Origin: Gammaproteobacteria bacterium
GTDB lineage: Bacteria; Pseudomonadota; Gammaproteobacteria; Pseudomonadales; Pseudohongiellaceae
Length of the DNA: 51,464 nt
Direction: 5' to 3'
NCBI GenBank assembly: GCA_029245905.1
Contig: JAQWOJ010000078.1
Coordinates: 1 to 51,464 of the forward strand
Of the stretch, positions 7,505 through 18,630 are shown one piece after another. The notes below the pieces were generated by a model, which worked only from the letters and a program-made list of their open reading frames with translations, was not told the origin of the DNA and ran no database searches. The position numbers were made by a program, and so were the translations under genes. Positions within the stretch are counted from its first letter, which is position 1. Every line of letters begins with the position of its first letter.

Positions 7505-9433
7505 TTAATGCTCGCTGGCAGGGCCACCGAGAGGTCGGGAATTTTCAGGCTCTTCCTCTACCTTGCGCGCGTCTCCTTGATTATCATCACCAGAATCTGA
7601 CCAATCTGCGGGTGGTCGAGGCTTCTTACCATCCATGATGTCATCAATTTGGTCAGCATCAATCGTTTCATATTCAATCAGAGCATCCTTCATCAACTCC
7701 AGGAGGTTCCGATTGTCTTCTAAGATTTTGGCGGCCTTACCATAGCACTCGTCGATGATGCTTCGGACTTCTTTATCTATAGCAATCGCCGTCTCATCAG
7801 ACACCGTTTTCGATTGAGATGCTGCTGACCTACCAAGAAAAACTTCACCATCGTCTTCAGAATACAACAACGGACCAAGATTATCCGACAGGCCCCATTT
7901 TGTCACCATATTTCGAGCCATCTCGGTAGCTCGCTGGATATCATTAGAGGCGCCAGTTGTAACTCCATCCTTTCCTAAAGTCATCTCCTCCGCAATTCTG
8001 CCTCCATAGAGACTACAAACTTGGCTAATCAAATGTTGTTTGCTTAGACTATACCTATCCTCTTCTGGAAGAAACATAGTCACGCCCAACGCTCGCCCCC
8101 TTGGAATAATACTGACTTTGTAGACCGGATCATGCTCAGGCATCATTCGACCGACTATCGCATGGCCTGCCTCGTGGTAGGCAGTGTTCACTCTCTCCTT
8201 TTCCGACATGACCATAGACTTTCTCTCTGCGCCCATCATAATCTTGTCTTTGGCTTTCTCAAATTCTTCCATAGTTACGAGTCGCCTGCTTGCCCTAGCC
8301 GCAAACAACGCCGCCTCGTTTATTAAGTTCGCTAGATCGGCCCCGGAGAATCCTGGCGTACCTCTAGCAATAACCCCGGCCTGCACCCTATCGTCTAACG
8401 GTACTTTCCGCATGTGAACCTTTAAAATTTGCTCTCGCCCACGAATGTCTGGTAACCCTACAACGACCTGACGGTCAAAGCGACCCGGTCTAAGTAGCGC
8501 TGGATCTAATACATCCGGACGGTTGGTAGCAGCCATCACGATAACCCCATCATTTCCCTCAAAACCGTCCATCTCTACAAGAAGCTGATTCAGAGTCTGC
8601 TCTCTCTCATCGTGACCCCCTCCTAAACCCGCTCCTCTATGACGGCCAACCGCATCGATTTCGTCGATAAAAATAATGCATGGGGACTGCTTCTTGGCTT
8701 GCTCAAACATATCCCTAACCCGAGACGCTCCTACGCCAACAAACATTTCAACAAAGTCAGAACCAGAGATTGAGAAAAAAGGAACCTTTGCTTCGCCTGC
8801 TATAGCCTTTGCCAGCAAAGTCTTACCAGTCCCAGGCTGGCCCACCATGAGCACTCCTCTAGGAATACGACCGCCCAGCCTCTGAAATTTGTCAGGCTCT
8901 CGCAAAAACTCAACAAGTTCTTGGACGTCTTCCTTCGCTTCATCCACACCCGCCACATCTGCAAAGGTTACCTTTATCTGATCCTCTCCTAATAATTTAG
9001 CTTTACTCTTGCCGAACGACATCGGACCCCCTCTCCCCCCAGCGCCACCTCCCTGCATCTGGCGCATGAAGAAAAAGAACAAAGCGATAATTATTAAAAT
9101 AGGAAAGGAAGCGACGAGAAGCTGCGTCCAAATACTTTGCTGTTCTGGCTCATTGGCGCGGATCTCAACTCCATTATCGAACAAATCGTTCATTAGCTGA
9201 TCATCGCCGATCAAGGGCATCACCGTTCGAAACTGAGAGTTATCGTTGCGCCAACCTGTGATATTGATCCCAGCCAACTCAACTGCCGCAACACGACCTG
9301 CACGGACTTCGCGGACGAACTCCGAATAATTAATATTTTCTTCACGTGTTTCTTGATTAATATTCTGGAACACTGTCAAAAGAATTCCGGCTATAACCAT
9401 CCAAAGAATCAGATTTTTGGCCATATCATTCAA
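7505..9433 (-). CDS. ftsH: ATP-dependent zinc metalloprotease FtsH
   Basis: FtsH is the membrane-bound AAA+ protease that removes faulty membrane proteins and regulators such as LpxC and sigma-32 in E. coli. The 642-aa protein has an N-terminal membrane helix (residues 8-22), a periplasmic domain, a second helix (about 105-123) and a glycine-rich linker. The AAA module carries Walker A GQPGTGKT (198-205) and Walker B IIFIDEID (253-260). The zinc site HEAGH is at 420-424. The C-terminus is an acidic, proline-rich tail. A GGAG ribosome site precedes the ATG by 11 bases, and an in-frame ATG three codons later is possible. It heads the ftsH-folP-glmM group and follows rlmE, as in E. coli. Confidence 0.97.
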   Translation of the reverse strand: MNDMAKNLILWMVIAGILLTVFQNINQETREENINYSEFVREVRAGRVAAVELAGINITGWRNDNSQFRTVMPLIGDDQLMNDLFDNGVEIRANEPEQQSIWTQLLVASFPILIIIALFFFFMRQMQGGGAGGRGGPMSFGKSKAKLLGEDQIKVTFADVAGVDEAKEDVQELVEFLREPDKFQRLGGRIPRGVLMVGQPGTGKTLLAKAIAGEAKVPFFSISGSDFVEMFVGVGASRVRDMFEQAKKQSPCIIFIDEIDAVGRHRGAGLGGGHDEREQTLNQLLVEMDGFEGNDGVIVMAATNRPDVLDPALLRPGRFDRQVVVGLPDIRGREQILKVHMRKVPLDDRVQAGVIARGTPGFSGADLANLINEAALFAARASRRLVTMEEFEKAKDKIMMGAERKSMVMSEKERVNTAYHEAGHAIVGRMMPEHDPVYKVSIIPRGRALGVTMFLPEEDRYSLSKQHLISQVCSLYGGRIAEEMTLGKDGVTTGASNDIQRATEMARNMVTKWGLSDNLGPLLYSEDDGEVFLGRSAASQSKTVSDETAIAIDKEVRSIIDECYGKAAKILEDNRNLLELMKDALIEYETIDADQIDDIMDGKKPRPPADWSDSGDDNQGDARKVEEEPENSRPLGGPASEH

Positions 9434-9575
9434 AGACTTATCTCCTAATCAACATTCTGTCACCAAGGCTTAAGGCCTTAAAAGTTCGCCGTCTATAAGA
9501 ATAGTACCTGAGTAGCACCGATTTAGTTCACTACAATTCTAGTCTTTACCGCGAATTTTGCACACTAATTCCTTA

Positions 9576-10196
9576 TCAGCTTGAAAAGCCTCGCGCAAGC
9601 AGATAAAGTTCCCTCGATCTCGCCCTTGAGGCTGCTGGTTTTCTGACCTTAATAGTCCTAAAACTGTGTTTCAGTTCAGCCTGATAGGCAGAGAGTCCCT
9701 CCCCCTGAAAAACTTTCACCAAGAACCCGCCTTCGGGTCTAAGCACCGACCTCGCTAATTCTAAGGCCAACTCACACAAATATATCGATTTCGGCTGATC
9801 TATTTCTTGTACACCACTAGTATTGGGGGCCATATCTGAAATTACAAGGTCTAACGGTGATCCAGCCAACTCTTTGAGCAAGGAGTCGCAGATAACCTGA
9901 TCAGTAAAATCACCTTGGGTGAAATTAACACCCACGATCTTCTCCATAGGCAATAAATCACTCGCAAAAACTTTCCCCCTAGGGCCTACCAATTTAATTG
10001 CTACCTGCGACCAACTGCCAGGCGACGCGCCCAAATCAAGCACAGCCATACCAGGTTCTATTAAACGATCTTTCCGCTGAATCTCTAACAGTTTATAACT
10101 AGCTCTTGAACGATAGCCATCCTGGAGTCGTTTTTTTACATAAGCATCTTCAAAATGTTCTTTTAACCACTTTTTACTATGCTTTGATCTCGCCAT
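9576..10196 (-). CDS. rlmE: 23S rRNA 2'-O-ribose (U2552) methyltransferase RlmE
   Basis: RlmE (FtsJ/RrmJ) methylates U2552 in the A loop of 23S rRNA at a late step of large-subunit assembly. The 206-aa protein has the K-D-K-E set expected for this family: Lys in SYKLLEI, Asp in DLVISDMAPNTSG, Lys in GGFLVKVFQGEG and Glu in SRELYLLA. The AdoMet loop is VLDLGASPGSWSQVA. The lysine-rich N-terminus (RSKHSKKWLKEH) fits rRNA binding. It lies upstream of ftsH and diverges from yhbY, the same arrangement as in E. coli. The 142-nt gap to ftsH could hold an ftsH promoter, though none is clear. Confidence 0.96.
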   Translation of the reverse strand: MARSKHSKKWLKEHFEDAYVKKRLQDGYRSRASYKLLEIQRKDRLIEPGMAVLDLGASPGSWSQVAIKLVGPRGKVFASDLLPMEKIVGVNFTQGDFTDQVICDSLLKELAGSPLDLVISDMAPNTSGVQEIDQPKSIYLCELALELARSVLRPEGGFLVKVFQGEGLSAYQAELKHSFRTIKVRKPAASRARSRELYLLARGFSS

Positions 10197-10274
10197 TTAA
10201 ATAATACCTGATGTATTTCGGGAAAACTAAGAAGCTGCTAAGATAATTGACTGTCAGATTAGAACCAAAAGTAG

Positions 10275-10586
10275 ATGCTAACTTCCAAAAAACAAAAGAA
10301 ACAATATAGGGCTATCGGGCATAATCTAAAACCGGTCGTGACTGTCGCACAAAAAGGTTTCACAAAAAATATAAGAAGAGAAATTGATCGCGCGTTAACC
10401 GAGCACGAACTCGTTAAAGTAAAGCTACTCACATCCGAAAGGTCAGGCAAACAAAAACTGTCTAACGAAATTTGCGTAGAGCTTAACGCAGAGTGCATTC
10501 AAAGCATAGGCAATGTAATTCTTCTTTATCGCGCCACAAAGAATCCAGATAATCGCCTCTCAAATTTAAGTCGGAAAATCTCTTAA
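10275..10586 (+). CDS. yhbY: CRS1/YhbY-family RNA-binding protein
   Basis: YhbY binds pre-50S ribosomal particles and RNA. The 103-aa product matches the CRM fold: basic start [17 protein letters not shown], then [20 protein letters not shown] with the GxxG-type loop, ELVKVKLL, and the ending [13 protein letters not shown]. It is divergent from rlmE (78 nt apart) and meets greA tail to tail, with the two stop codons overlapping by four bases. Placement between greA and rlmE is standard. The shared 3' ends leave no room for a separate terminator, so convergent read-through is likely. Confidence 0.92.
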   Translation: MLTSKKQKKQYRAIGHNLKPVVTVAQKGFTKNIRREIDRALTEHELVKVKLLTSERSGKQKLSNEICVELNAECIQSIGNVILLYRATKNPDNRLSNLSRKIS

Positions 10587-11059
10587 ATGTGCTCCACTTT
10601 TTCGATTTCGTAGTCAATATCGCCAGCCGGTGCTTTTACAATTACTTCATCTCCCTCTGATTTCCCCATTACCGCACGCGAAATCGGCGAGACCACTGAG
10701 ATTTTTCCCGAAGGAACATCTGCCTCATCTTCACCAACAATTTGGTAAGTTACGGACTCTTCGCTATTTAAATTATATAAAGTGATGGTCGTACCAAATA
10801 TTACCTTACCTGAAGGCTCTATTTGTGTCACATCAATGATTTCAGAATCAGCAAGCTTTGATTCAATTTCAGTGATTCTTCCCTCACAGAAACTTTGTTG
10901 CTCTCTAGCAGCATGATACTCAGCATTTTCCTTCAAATCTCCATGCTCTCGTGCTTCCGCAATAGCGGCCGTTATCTTCGGCCTTTGTGTTGTCTTAAGT
11001 TGTTTTAGTTCGGCTCGGAGGTTTTCAGCTCCGCCAACTGTCATGGGCACTCTGGTCAT
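10583..11059 (-). CDS. greA: Transcription elongation factor GreA
   Basis: GreA rescues backtracked RNA polymerase by stimulating cleavage of the nascent RNA. The 158-aa protein has an N-terminal coiled coil of about 75 residues with the signature [19 protein letters not shown], which carries the acidic tip residues. The C-terminal globular domain contains the conserved ending [21 protein letters not shown]. It starts 39 bases after carB and is probably read from the carAB transcript. Length and motifs match E. coli GreA closely. Confidence 0.97.
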   Translation of the reverse strand: MTRVPMTVGGAENLRAELKQLKTTQRPKITAAIAEAREHGDLKENAEYHAAREQQSFCEGRITEIESKLADSEIIDVTQIEPSGKVIFGTTITLYNLNSEESVTYQIVGEDEADVPSGKISVVSPISRAVMGKSEGDEVIVKAPAGDIDYEIEKVEHI

Positions 11060-11098
11060 AATTTTAAAAATCTACTTTTAGTGGCATTTACGGGTTAA

Positions 11099-14000
11099 TT
11101 AATTAAGGTCGGCGTGAAGTTGCTGAATCGTATAGACCGATAAATTTTTACCAAATTCAACTGCCTCACAAACGGCTAGGGCTCCAGCTATAGTCGTTGT
11201 ACAATAAACGTCATGTCTCAGGGCTGTTCGACGAATTATAGAAGAATCGGCTATGGCCTGAGCTCCCTCTGTTGTATTGAAAACGACTTGTATTTCATCA
11301 TTTTTTAACATGTCGACTATATGGGGCCTGCCCTGTAAAACCTTATTTACGCTAGTAACTTTAAATCCAGCTTCTTCTATTACTCTTGCCGTCCCATGCG
11401 TTGCTACAAGAGAGTATCCAAGTGCATCTAATTTTTCTGCCACTGTTATAACATATGGCTTATCACGATCACGAACGCTAATAAAAGCCTTCCCTACCGT
11501 TTCAATTACATCACCGGCACCAATTTGCGCTTTTGCATAGGCCTCGGCAAATGTGACCCCAACTCCCATAACCTCACCGGTAGACTTCATTTCAGGGCCT
11601 AAAATTGGATCAACGCCTGGGAATTTATTGAAAGGGAAAACCGCCTCCTTAACTGCGAAAGCTCTAGGAACTATTTCTTTGGTAAAACCTTGCTCCAACA
11701 GAGATTTGCCTATCATACAACGCGCCGCTATCTTAGCTAAGGAACGACCAATACACTTAGAAACAAATGGCACGGTCCTTGACGCTCTTGGATTAACCTC
11801 TATAACAAAAATTTCTCCATCTTGATAAGCAAGTTGAGTATTCATCAATCCAATTACGTTTAACTCGAGAGCTATAAGTTTTACTTGCTCTCTAATTTTA
11901 TCTTGAACTTCAGAGGACAGATTATATGGGGGTAAAGAGCATGCCGAATCCCCTGAATGTATTCCAGCTTGCTCTATATGCTGCATGATGGCTCCAACCA
12001 CCACTTTTTCCCCATCACTGACGAGGTCTACATCAATTTCTATCGCTGAAGATAAAAAGTAATCCAACAAAACCGGGCTCTCATTAGAAACCATAACTGC
12101 TTCGCGCATGTAACGTTTCAACTCTTCCTCATTGTAAACTATTTCCATAGCCCTCCCTCCCAAAACGTAGGAAGGCCTAACTACGAGAGGGTAGGAAATC
12201 TTCTCTGCTTCTTTTAAACTTTCTTCGACACTTCTGACAGTTGAGTTCGGGGGTTGTTTTAGGCCCAGCTTTTCGATGAGGCTCTGGAAACGCTCTCGGT
12301 CTTCAGCCCTATCGATTGCATCAGGCGATGTCCCGATTACTGGCACTCCCGCCTCCTCAAGTCGTTTCACTAAATTTAAGGGGGTTTGACCACCAAACTG
12401 CACAATTACTCCAACCGGTTTTTCCAGCTCAACTATCTCTATGACATCTTCAAATGTAAGGGGCTCAAAATATAATTTGTCAGAGATATTATAATCAGTT
12501 GAGACAGTTTCAGGATTGCAGTTCACCATGATGGTTTCAAAACCATCCTCCCGCATAGCAAGTGCCGCATGCACACAGCAATAATCAAATTCAATACCCT
12601 GCCCTATCCGATTAGGTCCGCCCCCTAGAACAATAATTTTTTCCCGTTCAGAGGGATTTGCCTCACATTCCTCTTCATATGAAGAATACATATAAGCAGT
12701 GGACGAAACGAATTCTCCAGCACAAGTGTCAACTCTTTTATATACTGGTCGAACACCTAGCGCATGCCTAGTTTGTTGGACGTCAGACTCTGTAGTATCA
12801 AACAAATGTGATAGCCGGATGTCAGAAAAACCCTGTCTCTTTAAGGCATAGAATTCTTCCTTATCAAGATCGCTAGGAATTTTTCCTATGAGAAGTTGTT
12901 CCGTTTTTACGATGGCCTCAATCTGAACCAAAAACCAAGGGTCAATCCCTGATAATTCAGACACTTTGTCAACTGACCAGCTTTGCCTAAAAGCATCCGC
13001 TAAATACCAAATTCGCTCGGCGCCAGGCTCCGTCAACTCCCTAATCAAAACCTCTTTCGCGTTGGAATCCGCAGGTCCGACAACGGGATCAAACCCAGAC
13101 TTCCCGACCTCAAGCCCGCGTAGCGCTTTTTGCAAGGATTCTTGGAATGTGCGACCTATTGCCATTACTTCACCTACAGATTTCATCTGGGTCGTAAGTC
13201 TATCGTTGGCTTGAGGAAATTTCTCAAAGGTAAAACGGGGTATCTTTGTAACAACATAGTCAATAGTTGGCTCAAAAGACGATGGTGTTGCTCCGCCAGT
13301 GATTTCATTGCGTAATTCATCTAACGTAAATCCTATTGCCAATTTGGCAGCAACCCGCGCAATTGGAAATCCTGTTGCTTTGGAAGCTAGGGCAGAAGAA
13401 CGAGAAACGCGCGGATTCATCTCTATAATAACTAAGCGACCATCGGCGGGGCTGACAGCGAACTGCACGTTGGACCCGCCCGTCTCCACGCCGATTTCCC
13501 GCAGAACTGAAATCGATGCGTTTCGTAAAATTTGATACTCCTTATCAGTTAAGGTTTGGGCGGGCGCCACAGTTATTGAATCACCAGTATGCACTCCCAT
13601 AGCATCAAAATTTTCAATGGAACACACAATTATACAATTATCATTTTTATCCCGGACGACCTCGAGTTCGAATTCTTTCCACCCGATTAATGATTCATCA
13701 ATCAGTAACTCACTAGTTGGTGATAGTTCTAGACCCCGCGAACAAATTTCATCGAATTCTTCTTTGTTGTATGCTATTCCGCCGCCAGTCCCACCCATAG
13801 TGAAAGAAGGCCTTATAATACAAGGGAAGCCAACCTTTTCGAGCGCATCATGCGCCTGCGTCATGTTGTGAGCCATGCCGTGCCGAGGCGTATCTAAGCC
13901 AATGCTTATCATAGCTTTGTCGAACAGCTCGCGATCTTCTGCTTTATCAATTGCTTCGCAACTAGCGCCTATGAGCTCAACATTATATTTCGCTAATACG

Positions 14001-14317
14001 CCATGACGATTTAAATCTAACGCACAATTAAGTGCTGTCTGTCCTCCCATTGTTGGGAGAATCGCATCGGGAAGCTCCTTCTCAATAATTTTTTCTACAA
14101 TATCCCACCTAACTGGCTCAATATATGTAGCATCTGCCATCGAAGGATCGTTCATGATAGTCGCTGGATTTGAGTTAACCAGGATAACCCGATAACCCTC
14201 TTCTTTGAGCGCCTGGCAAGCTTGAGCGCCAGAATAATCGAACTCACAAGCCTGCCCAATTATAATAGGGCCAGCTCCTAAAATCAGAATACTGCTTATA
14301 TCGGTCCTACTTGCCAT
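11099..14317 (-). CDS. carB: Carbamoyl-phosphate synthase large subunit
   Basis: CarB uses two ATP, bicarbonate and ammonia from CarA to make carbamoyl phosphate for pyrimidines and arginine. The 1072-aa protein is full length, with two homologous ATP-grasp halves: the first opens with [19 protein letters not shown] and the second with [19 protein letters not shown]. Both contain MGGTGGG/LGGRAME-type loops and [33 protein letters not shown] metal-binding strands. The C-terminal allosteric domain (about the last 130 residues, with [18 protein letters not shown]) is present, so feedback by UMP and ornithine is plausible. It follows carA by 38 bases and is translated from the same transcript. 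Confidence 0.98.
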   Translation of the reverse strand: MASRTDISSILILGAGPIIIGQACEFDYSGAQACQALKEEGYRVILVNSNPATIMNDPSMADATYIEPVRWDIVEKIIEKELPDAILPTMGGQTALNCALDLNRHGVLAKYNVELIGASCEAIDKAEDRELFDKAMISIGLDTPRHGMAHNMTQAHDALEKVGFPCIIRPSFTMGGTGGGIAYNKEEFDEICSRGLELSPTSELLIDESLIGWKEFELEVVRDKNDNCIIVCSIENFDAMGVHTGDSITVAPAQTLTDKEYQILRNASISVLREIGVETGGSNVQFAVSPADGRLVIIEMNPRVSRSSALASKATGFPIARVAAKLAIGFTLDELRNEITGGATPSSFEPTIDYVVTKIPRFTFEKFPQANDRLTTQMKSVGEVMAIGRTFQESLQKALRGLEVGKSGFDPVVGPADSNAKEVLIRELTEPGAERIWYLADAFRQSWSVDKVSELSGIDPWFLVQIEAIVKTEQLLIGKIPSDLDKEEFYALKRQGFSDIRLSHLFDTTESDVQQTRHALGVRPVYKRVDTCAGEFVSSTAYMYSSYEEECEANPSEREKIIVLGGGPNRIGQGIEFDYCCVHAALAMREDGFETIMVNCNPETVSTDYNISDKLYFEPLTFEDVIEIVELEKPVGVIVQFGGQTPLNLVKRLEEAGVPVIGTSPDAIDRAEDRERFQSLIEKLGLKQPPNSTVRSVEESLKEAEKISYPLVVRPSYVLGGRAMEIVYNEEELKRYMREAVMVSNESPVLLDYFLSSAIEIDVDLVSDGEKVVVGAIMQHIEQAGIHSGDSACSLPPYNLSSEVQDKIREQVKLIALELNVIGLMNTQLAYQDGEIFVIEVNPRASRTVPFVSKCIGRSLAKIAARCMIGKSLLEQGFTKEIVPRAFAVKEAVFPFNKFPGVDPILGPEMKSTGEVMGVGVTFAEAYAKAQIGAGDVIETVGKAFISVRDRDKPYVITVAEKLDALGYSLVATHGTARVIEEAGFKVTSVNKVLQGRPHIVDMLKNDEIQVVFNTTEGAQAIADSSIIRRTALRHDVYCTTTIAGALAVCEAVEFGKNLSVYTIQQLHADLN

Positions 14318-14355
14318 AAAACTTTATACTCGTTGCCGATCGGACTAAAGTTTAA

Positions 14356-15495
14356 CTAACTCGTTTTTTCTTCCAATAGCTTAATAAATTTATCGAACAG
14401 CGGAGAAACATCGTGCGGCCCTGGGCTCGCTTCAGGATGTCCCTGAAATCCAAATGCGGGTTTGTCCAGACGTTCAATGCCTTGCAGCGATCCGTCAAAA
14501 AGGGATTTATGGGTAACCTCTACATTACTCGGCAGCGAGCTCTCTTCAACTGCAAAGCCATGGTTCTGACTGGTTATCAAAACAGTGCCGTCCTTCAAGT
14601 CTTCCACGGGGTGATTAGCGCCGTGATGCCCTAGCTGCATTTTGATTGTGCGTGCTCCACAAGCGAGGGCTAGCAATTGATATCCTAAGCAAATTCCAAA
14701 TAACGGAACGTTTTCCTCCAAAAGATCGGCGATCGCCTGTATCGCGTAATCGCATGGCTTTGGATCGCCAGGCCCGTTAGACAGAAATACCCCATCTGGT
14801 TTCATCCCCAGAACTTCGGCTGAGGTCGTCGCTGCGGGGACAACCGTAACCCTGCAACCTCTGGCCACCAGCATACGAAGAATATTTCTTTTGACACCGA
14901 AATCATAAGCGACGACATGGAACCTGATTTCTGGCGCTGACAAATAGCCTTTCTGTATATCCCAAACACCTTCTTGCCAAATGTAACCCGCCTGATTTGA
15001 GACTTCCTTTGCGAGATCCATCCCTTGGAGTCCAGGAAAGCTCTTAGCCGAGGCAACAACTTCACTTTCGTTAGCGGTCAACAGCGCGGCACCTGAGAAC
15101 AGACTACCATTTAATGGCCCTTTATCACGAAGCACGCGCGTTAATCGCCGAGTATCAATGTCAGCAATTGCTACGACTTTTTGGGCTTTGAGAAATTCAT
15201 CAAGAGTTTGCTCATGTCGCCAGTTACTCGCCATCAGAGGCAAATTTCGAATAACGAGCCCGGTAGCCCAGACTTTTTCCGACTCGTTGTCTTCTGCATT
15301 AATTCCAGTATTCCCTATATGCGGATAGGTAAGCGTCACAATTTGCTGGGCATAAGAAGGGTCGGTCAAAATTTCCTGATATCCTGACATAGATGTATTA
15401 AAGACAACCTCTCCAGAGGAAACGCCCTCAAATCCTAGACTGGTGCCTTTGAAAACACTGCCGTCCTCCAATGCTAGTAACGCGAGCCCCGCCAC
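14356..15495 (-). CDS. carA: Carbamoyl-phosphate synthase small (glutaminase) subunit
   Basis: CarA hydrolyses glutamine and channels ammonia to CarB. The 379-aa protein has the N-terminal CPSase domain ([15 protein letters not shown], then [19 protein letters not shown]) and a C-terminal class I glutaminase domain with SNGPGDP, the nucleophile in [13 protein letters not shown] and the His-Glu pair in [14 protein letters not shown]. The start is a GTG at 15495 with AGGAG five bases upstream, which fixes the start. It lies 46 bases downstream of an intrinsic terminator hairpin and a 19-codon leader frame, so expression probably depends on read-through of that hairpin, as in pyrimidine attenuation. 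Confidence 0.97.
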   Translation of the reverse strand: MAGLALLALEDGSVFKGTSLGFEGVSSGEVVFNTSMSGYQEILTDPSYAQQIVTLTYPHIGNTGINAEDNESEKVWATGLVIRNLPLMASNWRHEQTLDEFLKAQKVVAIADIDTRRLTRVLRDKGPLNGSLFSGAALLTANESEVVASAKSFPGLQGMDLAKEVSNQAGYIWQEGVWDIQKGYLSAPEIRFHVVAYDFGVKRNILRMLVARGCRVTVVPAATTSAEVLGMKPDGVFLSNGPGDPKPCDYAIQAIADLLEENVPLFGICLGYQLLALACGARTIKMQLGHHGANHPVEDLKDGTVLITSQNHGFAVEESSLPSNVEVTHKSLFDGSLQGIERLDKPAFGFQGHPEASPGPHDVSPLFDKFIKLLEEKTS

Positions 15496-15541
15496 ACTAA
15501 CTCCTACTAAAATGATTTTTCACTAAGACGATTCAGACAGA

Positions 15542-15580
15542 AAAAAAGCGGAGTGAAGTCATTCTTCATTCCGCTTTTTT
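15542..15580 (-). terminator. Strong intrinsic terminator, probable carAB attenuator
   Basis: The arms AAAAAAGCGGAGTGAAG (15542-15558) and CTTCATTCCGCTTTTTT (15564-15580) pair over 17 bp with one G-T type mismatch and a five-base loop. On the minus strand the stem ends in a run of seven or eight T, the form of an intrinsic terminator. It lies between dapB and carA, 46 bases before the carA start and 13 bases after the stop of the leader frame. It could simply end the dapB transcript. Its place inside the carA leader fits an attenuator better. Confidence 0.85.
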
Positions 15581-15593
15581 AGAAATTTACTCA

Positions 15594-15653
15594 TTAATTC
15601 TTTATCTCAGCATGCATTATACTGAGAAAGTATTCTACAAAAAATCTCTCCAT
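15594..15653 (-). CDS. Putative carAB leader peptide (19 aa)
   Basis: A 19-codon frame begins at an ATG at 15653, with AGGAG at 15670-15666 (12 bases upstream, a little far), and ends at a TAA at 15596-15594. The peptide is MERFFVEYFLSIMHAEIKN. Just inside the frame the RNA carries six U in a row (GAUUUUUUGUAG), and further on a small stem CUCAG/CUGAG could pause RNA polymerase. The stop is 13 bases before the terminator hairpin. This is the layout of UTP-sensitive attenuation known from E. coli pyrBI, where slow polymerase at U runs lets the ribosome catch up and block the hairpin. The leader function is inferred from position and layout. Confidence 0.45.
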   Translation of the reverse strand: MERFFVEYFLSIMHAEIKN

Positions 15654-15707
15654 GTTGTCTATCTGCTCCTGATTCCACGAAGGAAAAATGCAAACTTTAA
15701 AAAAAAG

Positions 15708-16523
15708 CTATTCTGAGTCAGATAACCCAAGAACCTCCTTCATTGAATAGTTTCCCGCCGGCTTCAATGCCAACCATTCGGCGGCTCGAACGGCCCCACT
15801 GGCAAAAGTATTCCTACTGCTAGCTTTATGGGTGATCTCAACACGCTCACCCTGACCTGCAAAGGTGATCGTATGATCACCGACAACATCGCCTGCGCGC
15901 ATCGTGGAAAAACCAATGGTAGAAGAATCTCTTGGCTCGCTAACACCTTCCCTGCCATAAACAGCTACTTCATCAAAATTCCTGCCTAGCGTCCCTGCCA
16001 CAATATTGCCCATCTCTAGGGCTGTCCCCGAAGGAGCATCTTTCTTGCGCCTGTGATGAGCTTCAAAGATTTCAACATCAAAATCGTTTCCAAGCACCCG
16101 TGCTGCTTTTTCCAACAAATCAAAACAAAGATTTACCCCGATGCTCATATTTGGTGAAAGTATTATAGGAATTTGGCCGCTAGAGGCCCGGACTCTATCT
16201 CGCTCCTCCTCATTTAACCCGGTAGTACCAATCACTATGGCTTTTTTAAACTCTTCGCAAACCTCCAGATGCTTCATGGTTGCACTCGGCTGCGTAAAAT
16301 CAATAAGTACGTCGAACTCATCTGGATAAAGGGCTAAATCAGCTACGGTAATCACACCGTTCGCTACCCCAGAGGCTAAGATTCCTGAATCTATACCAAC
16401 GCCAGGATCATCACCTAAGACTGTCGCAACCGTCAGCCGGATATCTCCCTCAGTCTGATCACAGACCTCGACTAAAGCCCGACCCATGCGGCCTGCTGCG
16501 CCAGCTATCGCTAATCTGATCAT
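15708..16523 (-). CDS. dapB: 4-hydroxy-tetrahydrodipicolinate reductase
   Basis: DapB reduces the dihydrodipicolinate-pathway intermediate with NAD(P)H on the route to diaminopimelate and lysine. The 271-aa product has the N-terminal dinucleotide loop [13 protein letters not shown], the [10 protein letters not shown] motif, [24 protein letters not shown], and the substrate-binding signature [19 protein letters not shown] with the His-His-Lys catalytic region. The order dapB-carA-carB-greA is common in gammaproteobacteria. Here dnaK-dnaJ, which often precede dapB, are replaced by an acyl-CoA dehydrogenase gene. Confidence 0.97.
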   Translation of the reverse strand: MIRLAIAGAAGRMGRALVEVCDQTEGDIRLTVATVLGDDPGVGIDSGILASGVANGVITVADLALYPDEFDVLIDFTQPSATMKHLEVCEEFKKAIVIGTTGLNEEERDRVRASSGQIPIILSPNMSIGVNLCFDLLEKAARVLGNDFDVEIFEAHHRRKKDAPSGTALEMGNIVAGTLGRNFDEVAVYGREGVSEPRDSSTIGFSTMRAGDVVGDHTITFAGQGERVEITHKASSRNTFASGAVRAAEWLALKPAGNYSMKEVLGLSDSE

Positions 16524-16679
16524 TTTCTACTCGAAAGAATTGATTGATTCCCTAGTATACAGCCGCAACCGCAAATCCAGAACCATTGTCTGCATGAGTT
16601 TCTTATTCAATGCGACGAACCTGCCGTTGGCGCAAAGGCTTAAATATCGTAAACCATGAGAAAGCTCTCGCGGGTATAT

Positions 16680-18470
16680 TTAGAACTGTTCGAAGGTCGC
16701 GTTCATTACAGATTTTGCGCCTGCCCTGATTTCTTCAGCTAAAGATATCGATCTTGGCAGTAATTTATCGAAGAAAAAGTTGCCAACGCCTATTAGGCCA
16801 TCATAATAAGCTTTATCGTCTTGCCCACTTTTTTCAGCTTCGATCGTCGCCAAGATGATTTTTTGCCACATAAAGCAGTAGAGCGTTAAACCCATTAGCT
16901 CCATATATGAATAAGACGCTGCCCCAATTTCATCGGGATTGTTAGAGCCATTTTTTATAACCAACGTTGTCATTTCAACTAACAATGACTTAACGTCAGA
17001 AAACTTGCTTAGATAGAATTTCATTTCCTTCTTACTGTTATTAGCCGAGATGAATTTATCCATTTCTTCTATCAACAGATTAAGTTGGGCACCTTTAGTC
17101 CTCAAAGTTTTCCGGCCTGCAAGATCTAGCGCCTGGATACCATTGGCTCCTTCATAAATTTGGGCGATTCTAGAATCCCTCACATTTTGTTCCAAACCCC
17201 ACTCAGAAACATATCCGTGACCACCCAATACCTGTTGCCCTAAAACACAAGCTTCAAAACCTTTATCGGAGCAATAAGCTTTTTGAACCGGAATTAAAAG
17301 AGATATTAATCTTTCGGAACGCGCCCTAATTTTTTTGTTTGGATGCATTCGAGAAATATCCAGGTGAAACGCTGAGTAAAGCGACAGAGCTCTGCCGGCC
17401 AAAATATTTGACCTCATAGTCAAAAGCATCCGACGCACATCCGGATGCACCAATATTGGATCTGCCGCCTTCTCAGCATACTCTGGCCCTGAAGGGGCGC
17501 GACCCTGCAGTCTCTGGCTGGCATAGGCTGAAGCGATCTGGTACGAACTTTCAGCCAAGCCATTTCCTTGTAACCCCATTGAGAGCCTTTCATAATTCAT
17601 CATAGTGAATAAATTAGACAATCCATTATTTAGGTCTCCCACTAAAAATCCAGTCGCATCGTCAAAATTAAGAACACAAGTGGCTGAGGCCTTGATTCCC
17701 ATCTTATTCTCGAGAGATCCGCACGATACGTTATTTTTCGCTCCTATGCCTCCCTCTGCATTTAACAAATACTTCGGAACCAGGAACAAGGAAATACCTT
17801 TTGGCCCAAATGGAGCATCCGGTAATTTGGCCAAAACAAGATGCACGATATTTTCAGTTAGATCATGCTCTCCTGCCGTTATAAAAATTTTGGTTCCCGA
17901 TAAACTATAACTGCCATCTTTGGCGGGTACTGCTTTAGTATGAATCATACCTAAATCCGTGCCGGCATGTGATTCAGTTAAGCACATAGTTCCCGACCAG
18001 ATACCTTGATACAATTTCGGCAAATAAGTTTCCTTGAGCTCCTCACTCGCATGCTCATTAATTGTGAGTGCAGCGCCCGTAGTTAAGACAGTGTAGAGAC
18101 AGAATGAAGAGTTGGCACCGAAAAACATCTCCTCTATTAAGGCAGAAATGACCTTAGGCATACCTTGCCCACCGTAATCCAAATCTCCGGTAAGACCAGA
18201 CCAGCCACCTTTGACATAATCTTTATAAGCGTCCTTAAAACCTTGAGGAGTTGAGACTTTTCCGCCGTCAAACCCGCAGCCTTCTTTATCACCGGCTTGG
18301 TTTATAGGGGAGAGCAACTCTTCAGCGATTTTTCCAGCCTCTTCCAGAATCGCCTTGATAAGATCTTCGCTAAGTTCTTCCGAAAGAGTCATAGATGCGA
18401 AATTTTCTTCCGCATTGAAAACCTTATGAAGAAGAAATTGAATATCTTTCAAGGGCGCGCGATATGACAT
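16680..18470 (-). CDS. Acyl-CoA dehydrogenase of the long (DmdC-like) subfamily
   Basis: This FAD-dependent dehydrogenase introduces a double bond next to the thioester of an acyl-CoA. The 596-aa length, with an N-terminal extension (about residues 1-80) and a C-terminal helical domain beyond residue 465, is typical of the subfamily that includes 3-methylmercaptopropionyl-CoA dehydrogenase (DmdC) and certain FadE-type enzymes. FAD and substrate signatures are CLTESHAGTDLG and KIFITAGEHDLTENIVHLVLA. The catalytic glutamate is probably in IAQIYEGANGIQALDL. A CAGGAGA ribosome site precedes the ATG. The gene stands alone between the TonB-like gene and dapB. The substrate (DMSP-derived or an ordinary fatty acyl-CoA) cannot be decided from sequence. 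Confidence 0.88.
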   Translation of the reverse strand: MSYRAPLKDIQFLLHKVFNAEENFASMTLSEELSEDLIKAILEEAGKIAEELLSPINQAGDKEGCGFDGGKVSTPQGFKDAYKDYVKGGWSGLTGDLDYGGQGMPKVISALIEEMFFGANSSFCLYTVLTTGAALTINEHASEELKETYLPKLYQGIWSGTMCLTESHAGTDLGMIHTKAVPAKDGSYSLSGTKIFITAGEHDLTENIVHLVLAKLPDAPFGPKGISLFLVPKYLLNAEGGIGAKNNVSCGSLENKMGIKASATCVLNFDDATGFLVGDLNNGLSNLFTMMNYERLSMGLQGNGLAESSYQIASAYASQRLQGRAPSGPEYAEKAADPILVHPDVRRMLLTMRSNILAGRALSLYSAFHLDISRMHPNKKIRARSERLISLLIPVQKAYCSDKGFEACVLGQQVLGGHGYVSEWGLEQNVRDSRIAQIYEGANGIQALDLAGRKTLRTKGAQLNLLIEEMDKFISANNSKKEMKFYLSKFSDVKSLLVEMTTLVIKNGSNNPDEIGAASYSYMELMGLTLYCFMWQKIILATIEAEKSGQDDKAYYDGLIGVGNFFFDKLLPRSISLAEEIRAGAKSVMNATFEQF

Positions 18471-18630
18471 GATCTTCGATCTCCTGGTAAAGCTCGATCC
18501 AAATTAGAATTGCAAAAAAGTCAGTTTAAATCAGCAGGTAAAATTATAAGGCTGGCCCGCAGCGCCAACACCTAAAAAGGTCACATACCGAAATAAACAG
18601 ATGAGTTTATATGCTCAATCAGAAAAGTGA

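Noticed and set aside
11277..13871. Several 60-90 aa plus-strand frames opposite carB
   Set aside because: They are shadows of the conserved CarB coding strand, with no ribosome sites and no protein motifs.
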